From NCBI GenBank assembly GCA_934555855.1, contig CAKTFL010000081.1, positions 1 through 8,224 on the forward strand: a stretch of 8,224 nucleotides of DNA. The letters run 5' to 3'. Position numbers and translations under genes: made by a program. Under the pieces are notes generated by a model that saw only the letters and a list, made by a program, of their open reading frames with translations, was not told the DNA's origin and ran no database searches. Below are positions 5,861 to 8,224 of the stretch, in pieces (positions within the stretch are counted from its first letter, which is position 1; the number at the start of each line of letters is the position of its first letter). The stretch is from an uncultured Sphingomonas sp. Its GTDB lineage: Bacteria > Pseudomonadota > Alphaproteobacteria > Sphingomonadales > Sphingomonadaceae.

Positions 5861-6325
5861 CTATCGCTCGCTGAGCCGTTCGCGTGTGACGCGCGGGTCC
5901 TCGAACAGGTCGCGCAGCGCGCGCAAGCGAAACACGTTCCACCAGCGCTGCCAGCGGTGCTCGGCCGCGTCGTGGATCATGTGGCAGCGCTGGCAGAGCG
6001 CCTTAAGGTTCGCCGGCACGTTGTTGCCCGGATCATGGTCGAGGTGCGCGCAGGCGAGCACGACATAGGTCATGCGAACGCTGGCCAGCGCAAAGCCGCC
6101 CTTGATGGCGATGCGCTTGCCGCGATTGGATCGCCAGCACTTCGCGTCCGCGTCCCACCATCGCCCGTCGCCCAAATGCGGAACCCGCCGGAGGTGCGGC
6201 CGGGCGCAATGCTCGCAGCGCTTGCCGGCGCGATCGAAGCGGATCTGGCCCGACAGCTGCTGCCAGTCGATCGGGTAGAGCCATCGGTTTTCCGCTCGGA
6301 TCGGCATGGCGATTCTATGAGTCAT
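5861..6325 (-). CDS. HNH endonuclease-like protein
   Basis: From ATG 6323-6325 the protein is 154 residues. It has a zinc knuckle RCEHC (Cys37, Cys40), a WW-containing insert, and the HNH core HLDHDPGNN (His94-Asn102) followed by PANLKALCQRCHMIHD, giving His97, Asn106, Cys111, Cys114 and His115 as candidate metal and catalytic ligands. HNH proteins of this type cut or nick DNA with a divalent metal. The spacing is like the small sphingomonad HNH proteins of unknown role. Family-like sequence starts at about residue 8, so the second ATG (6305-6307) is possible. An AGGAAG lies 23 bases upstream of the chosen start, and no closer ribosome-binding site is seen. The gene is divergent from imuA and shares its 152-base upstream region. 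Confidence 0.82.
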   Translation of the reverse strand: MTHRIAMPIRAENRWLYPIDWQQLSGQIRFDRAGKRCEHCARPHLRRVPHLGDGRWWDADAKCWRSNRGKRIAIKGGFALASVRMTYVVLACAHLDHDPGNNVPANLKALCQRCHMIHDAAEHRWQRWWNVFRLRALRDLFEDPRVTRERLSER

Positions 6326-6419
6326 GCGCGCGGCTCGGGAAAGCGAAATCTTCCTGCTTTGTCGCCGGTACGTTTTGCTACCGTTCCGCTGTGGGGCGGT
6401 GCAGGCGACCGATCCGGGG

Positions 6420-6448
6420 TTGACCGATGCGGCTTGGTAACGGAACAT
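6420..6448 (+). promoter_or_regulatory. candidate imuA promoter
   Basis: TTGACC (6420-6425) is a good -35, followed after 17 bases by GAACAT (6443-6448), a weaker -10. The -10 lies inside the LexA box, the usual arrangement for repression. This would give a leader of roughly 20-25 bases before the ATG at 6478. Confidence 0.5.
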
Positions 6449-6457
6449 AGGGGGAAC
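6443..6457 (+). promoter_or_regulatory. LexA (SOS) box of imuA
   Basis: GAAC (6443-6446), seven bases, then GAAC (6454-6457). Read on the other strand this is exactly GTTC-N7-GTTC, the direct-repeat LexA box known from alphaproteobacteria. It sits 20 bases before the imuA start. imuA-imuB-dnaE2 cassettes are classic LexA targets, so damage-induced derepression is expected. Confidence 0.82.
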
Positions 6458-6477
6458 AAGTAGAGTCTTGAACCCTG

Positions 6478-7239
6478 ATGCCTGTCGCCCTCGAGCCCGC
6501 CGCGCCCAGTATCGCGCACCTGCGAACGATCGCCACACCGGCGACCGATTACCGGGTGCTGCCGTTCGGCGTCGACGCGATCGACAGGCGACTCGGGGCA
6601 GGCGGCTTGCGTGCCGGCGCGCTTCACGAAGCGACTGCGCGCAGCGGCTCGTTGGTCGACGATGCCGCCACCACGCTGTTCCTCGCCGGCATCGCCGCCC
6701 GCGAGGCAGCAGGAACCGGTGGGCCGGTGCTATGGGCCAGCTGTCGGGCGGACCTGTACGCACCCGGCCTCGCGCAAGCTGGCCTGCCTGCGGCCAGCGT
6801 CATCCATGCACAGCCGCGCGACGATGCGACCCTGCTCGCCGTGATCGAGGATGCGGTGCGCGACGGTACGCCATCCGCAATCGTCGCGGAGGTGAGCAAG
6901 GTGTCGATGGTCGCGACCCGGCGCCTGCAGCTGGTGGCGGCCGATGCCGACATGCCCGTCCTGCTGCTGCGTCGCCGGCGCGGTTTGGAGCAGGACCCGC
7001 TCGGCGAGCCATCGGCTGCGTGGACGCGCTGGCGGATCGGCACCGCATCGTCCGAGAAGCTGGACGTCGCGGGTGTGGGGAGGGCGAGGTGGTCGGTCGA
7101 GCTCGCGCGTCAGCGTGGGGGTGAGGCTTTCTCCCTGATCGTGGAGGGCAGCGATGAGACGGGTCGTCTCGCTGTTCCTGCCGAACTTGGCCGTGGAGCG
7201 GCTGAGACGGTTGGAACGGTCCGCTTCGCGGCCGCCTGA
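6478..7239 (+). CDS. imuA: ImuA, SOS mutasome accessory protein
   Basis: This 253-residue protein is a RecA/SulA-like fold member. The conserved entry LPFGVDAIDRRLGAGGLRAGALHE (about 28-51) corresponds to the RecA region before Walker A, but the expected G-x-x-x-x-G-K-T loop is absent, as in ImuA proteins. The core continues with VLWASCRADLYAPGLAQAGL (about 84-103), strand AIVAEVS (134-140) and the TRRLQLVAADADMPVLLLR segment (147-165). ImuA works with ImuB and DnaE2 in error-prone translesion synthesis after DNA damage. Length is normal. The ATG at 6478 has an in-frame TGA nine bases before it, which fixes the start region; no strong ribosome-binding site is seen. A LexA box lies just upstream, and the 3' end overlaps imuB by 86 bases, as in tight imuAB operons. 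Confidence 0.9.
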   Translation: MPVALEPAAPSIAHLRTIATPATDYRVLPFGVDAIDRRLGAGGLRAGALHEATARSGSLVDDAATTLFLAGIAAREAAGTGGPVLWASCRADLYAPGLAQAGLPAASVIHAQPRDDATLLAVIEDAVRDGTPSAIVAEVSKVSMVATRRLQLVAADADMPVLLLRRRRGLEQDPLGEPSAAWTRWRIGTASSEKLDVAGVGRARWSVELARQRGGEAFSLIVEGSDETGRLAVPAELGRGAAETVGTVRFAAA

Positions 7240-7894
7240 ACGGCCGGCGCTCCAGCTTCCGGTCGACGATGACCCCGGCGCCTGCTCGGTGCCGCGGGGT
7301 GGCGGATGGCGACCTGGTGCGCGGTGGGCGCGCGAGGGCACACCGTCGCGTGCCGACATCGAGGCCCAGATCGCGGCTCTGCCGACACACGCCCAGCCGC
7401 CGATGCGCGAGCTTGGCCGGCGTTCGGAGGCGGTAAGCCATCCCTACAAGGCGGCGACCCCGGCTGTACGGGTCAGCGTGCCCGCTGCAACGCCGATCGA
7501 ACATGCGCCGCTGGCGCTGATCGGCAAGGTCGGCCGGCGAGAGGAGGTGGTAGCCGCCTGCAGCGGAGCGCGGGCGCTTGGCATCCATCCCGGCATGGCA
7601 GCGACGCACGCCCGCGCGCTGGTGTCGGACCTCAACTTTCGCCCTGCCGAACCAGAAGCCGACGCAGGCCTGCTCGACCGTTTGGCGCTGCTCGCGGTGC
7701 GGCGCTGGTCGCCGATCGCGGCGGTGACGCCGGCGGACGGCCTGTGGATCGACCTTGCAGGCTGCGACCATCTCCATGGCGGCGAGGAACGCTTCTGCCG
7801 TCGGCTGCTTGCCTTCTGTCGCCGCGCCGGCTTCACTGCCCGGGTTGCGATCGCGGACACTGCCGGCGCGGCGCACGCGCTCGCCCGCTACGGG
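7154..7894 (+). CDS. imuB: ImuB, catalytically dead Y-family polymerase, 3' truncated
   Basis: The frame begins MRRVVSLFLPNLAVERLRRL and is recognisably ImuB for about 247 residues. Landmarks are an N-terminal Y-polymerase-like strand, RALGIHPGMAATHARAL (about 140-156), LNFRPAEPEADAGLLDRLAL (160-179), DGLWIDLAGCDHLHGGE (195-211) and ARVAIADTAGAAHALARYG (229-247). The first strand is SLFLPNLAVER, lacking the catalytic acidic pair of active Y-family enzymes. ImuB links ImuA, the beta clamp and DnaE2. A 60-80 residue insert around 40-115 (GWRPGARWAR, PPMRELGRRSE) looks like the version I recall from sphingomonads. ImuB is usually about 450-550 residues. Here it stops matching at about 7894, and the frame stays open to the window edge only by reading antisense through the VOC gene. 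The beta-clamp-binding motif and the C-terminal domain are therefore missing. Confidence 0.85.
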
Positions 7895-7912
7895 GCAGCG
7901 GACCTCACGCGG

Positions 7913-8170
7913 GTCGAACCGCACGCCACGGCCGCGCAGCTCCGCCACGGCGGCGGGCACGTCCGCCACCTCGAAGTTGAGCACGGTGAACGACGCGGGT
8001 CTGTGCGCCTCGCCCTTCGGGTAGAGCAGGACGTCGTGGCGCGCCAGGTGCAGGAGCAGCAGCCCGTCCCGCTCCTCGGCGTCCAGGCCGAGCACGTCGG
8101 CGTAGAAGGCGCGGGCGGCGGGGACGTCCGCCACGGAGTAGCCGCTGAAGGCCTCGCTGAGGTCGAGCAC
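7913..8170 (-). CDS. VOC-family (glyoxalase/bleomycin-resistance-like) protein, 3' truncated
   Basis: From a GTG at 8168-8170 with AAGGAG six bases upstream, the product reads LDLSEAFSGYSVADVPAARAFYADVLGLD, then HDVLLYPKGEAHRPASFTVLNFEVADV and AAVAELRGRGVRF. This is a standard vicinal-oxygen-chelate half: a beta-alpha-beta-beta-beta unit ending with the start of the second module. VOC proteins bind metals and small substrates; the exact reaction is unknown. Family-like sequence ends near residue 85-86 (about 7913), where it abuts imuB on the opposite strand. The protein resembles actinobacterial VOC proteins more than proteobacterial ones, so this end may come from another organism. The normal length is about 120-130 residues, so the last third is missing. 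Confidence 0.7.
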
Positions 8171-8224
8171 GTCGGACTCCTTCGTCGTCGGCGGCCCGGC
8201 GGGCCGGGTGCGTCCAGCCTGCAC

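Noticed and set aside
7306..7980. 224-residue plus-strand ORF
   Set aside because: It is a low-complexity Arg/Ala/Gly-rich shadow of imuB in another frame.
6800..8224. 474-residue minus-strand ORF as a single protein
   Set aside because: Only the first part (from 8170 to about 7913) is VOC-like; the rest is antisense of imuB and imuA.
1..8224. CRISPR array, tRNA, rRNA or complete insertion sequence
   Set aside because: No regularly spaced direct repeats, no cloverleaf-like segment and no transposase motif were seen on either strand.

Overview
The window looks like a short contig from a high-GC alphaproteobacterium, most likely a sphingomonad. The clues are protein similarity recalled by eye, a GTTC-N7-GTTC-type LexA box (the alphaproteobacterial form), and a sphingomonad-style imuA/imuB pair. 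No database search was possible, so the taxonomy is an inference. Both ends and at least one internal point look like junctions between unrelated sequences, so the window is probably mosaic: rearranged DNA, assembly chimeras, or both.

Layout from left to right. Positions 1-~100 hold an unidentified high-GC coding-like scrap. It abuts the N-terminal third of a short-chain dehydrogenase/epimerase on the minus strand (to 290). A non-coding stretch follows with a nested inverted-repeat element (429-513). Next, on the minus strand, come a complete UvrD/PcrA-like superfamily 1 helicase (589-2013), a frameshifted monooxygenase-like remnant upstream of it (2010-2207), an orphan 94-residue ORF beginning in an AT-rich palindrome (2282-2566), a 58-residue DUF6771-like protein (2790-2966) and a membrane-anchored alpha/beta hydrolase (3155-4129). 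From 4130 to 4540 there is no convincing gene.

At about 4650 the start of a plus-strand lipoprotein gene runs head-on into the truncated, frameshifted start of a minus-strand PD-(D/E)XK-like gene. To the right is a DNA-damage neighbourhood: an SRAP/YedK-type protein (4812-5435) whose stop overlaps the start of the nuclease-like gene, an HU-family DNA-binding protein (5483-5752), an HNH endonuclease-like protein (5861-6325), then, divergently, imuA (6478-7239) and imuB (from 7154) behind a recognisable LexA box. imuB is cut at about 7895-7915 and replaced by an antiparallel glyoxalase/VOC gene that looks actinobacterial, so the expected downstream dnaE2 is not in view.

How the genes fit together: ImuA and ImuB are accessory factors of the DnaE2 mutasome for SOS-induced translesion synthesis. 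SRAP proteins cap abasic sites in single-stranded DNA. HU binds bent or damaged DNA. A repair grouping is therefore plausible, but only imuAB shows a LexA site by eye. I see no CRISPR array, tRNA, rRNA or complete insertion sequence. I do not see a clear-cut new defence system; the best candidates for follow-up are the SRAP plus PD-(D/E)XK-like overlapping pair and the chimeric junctions.
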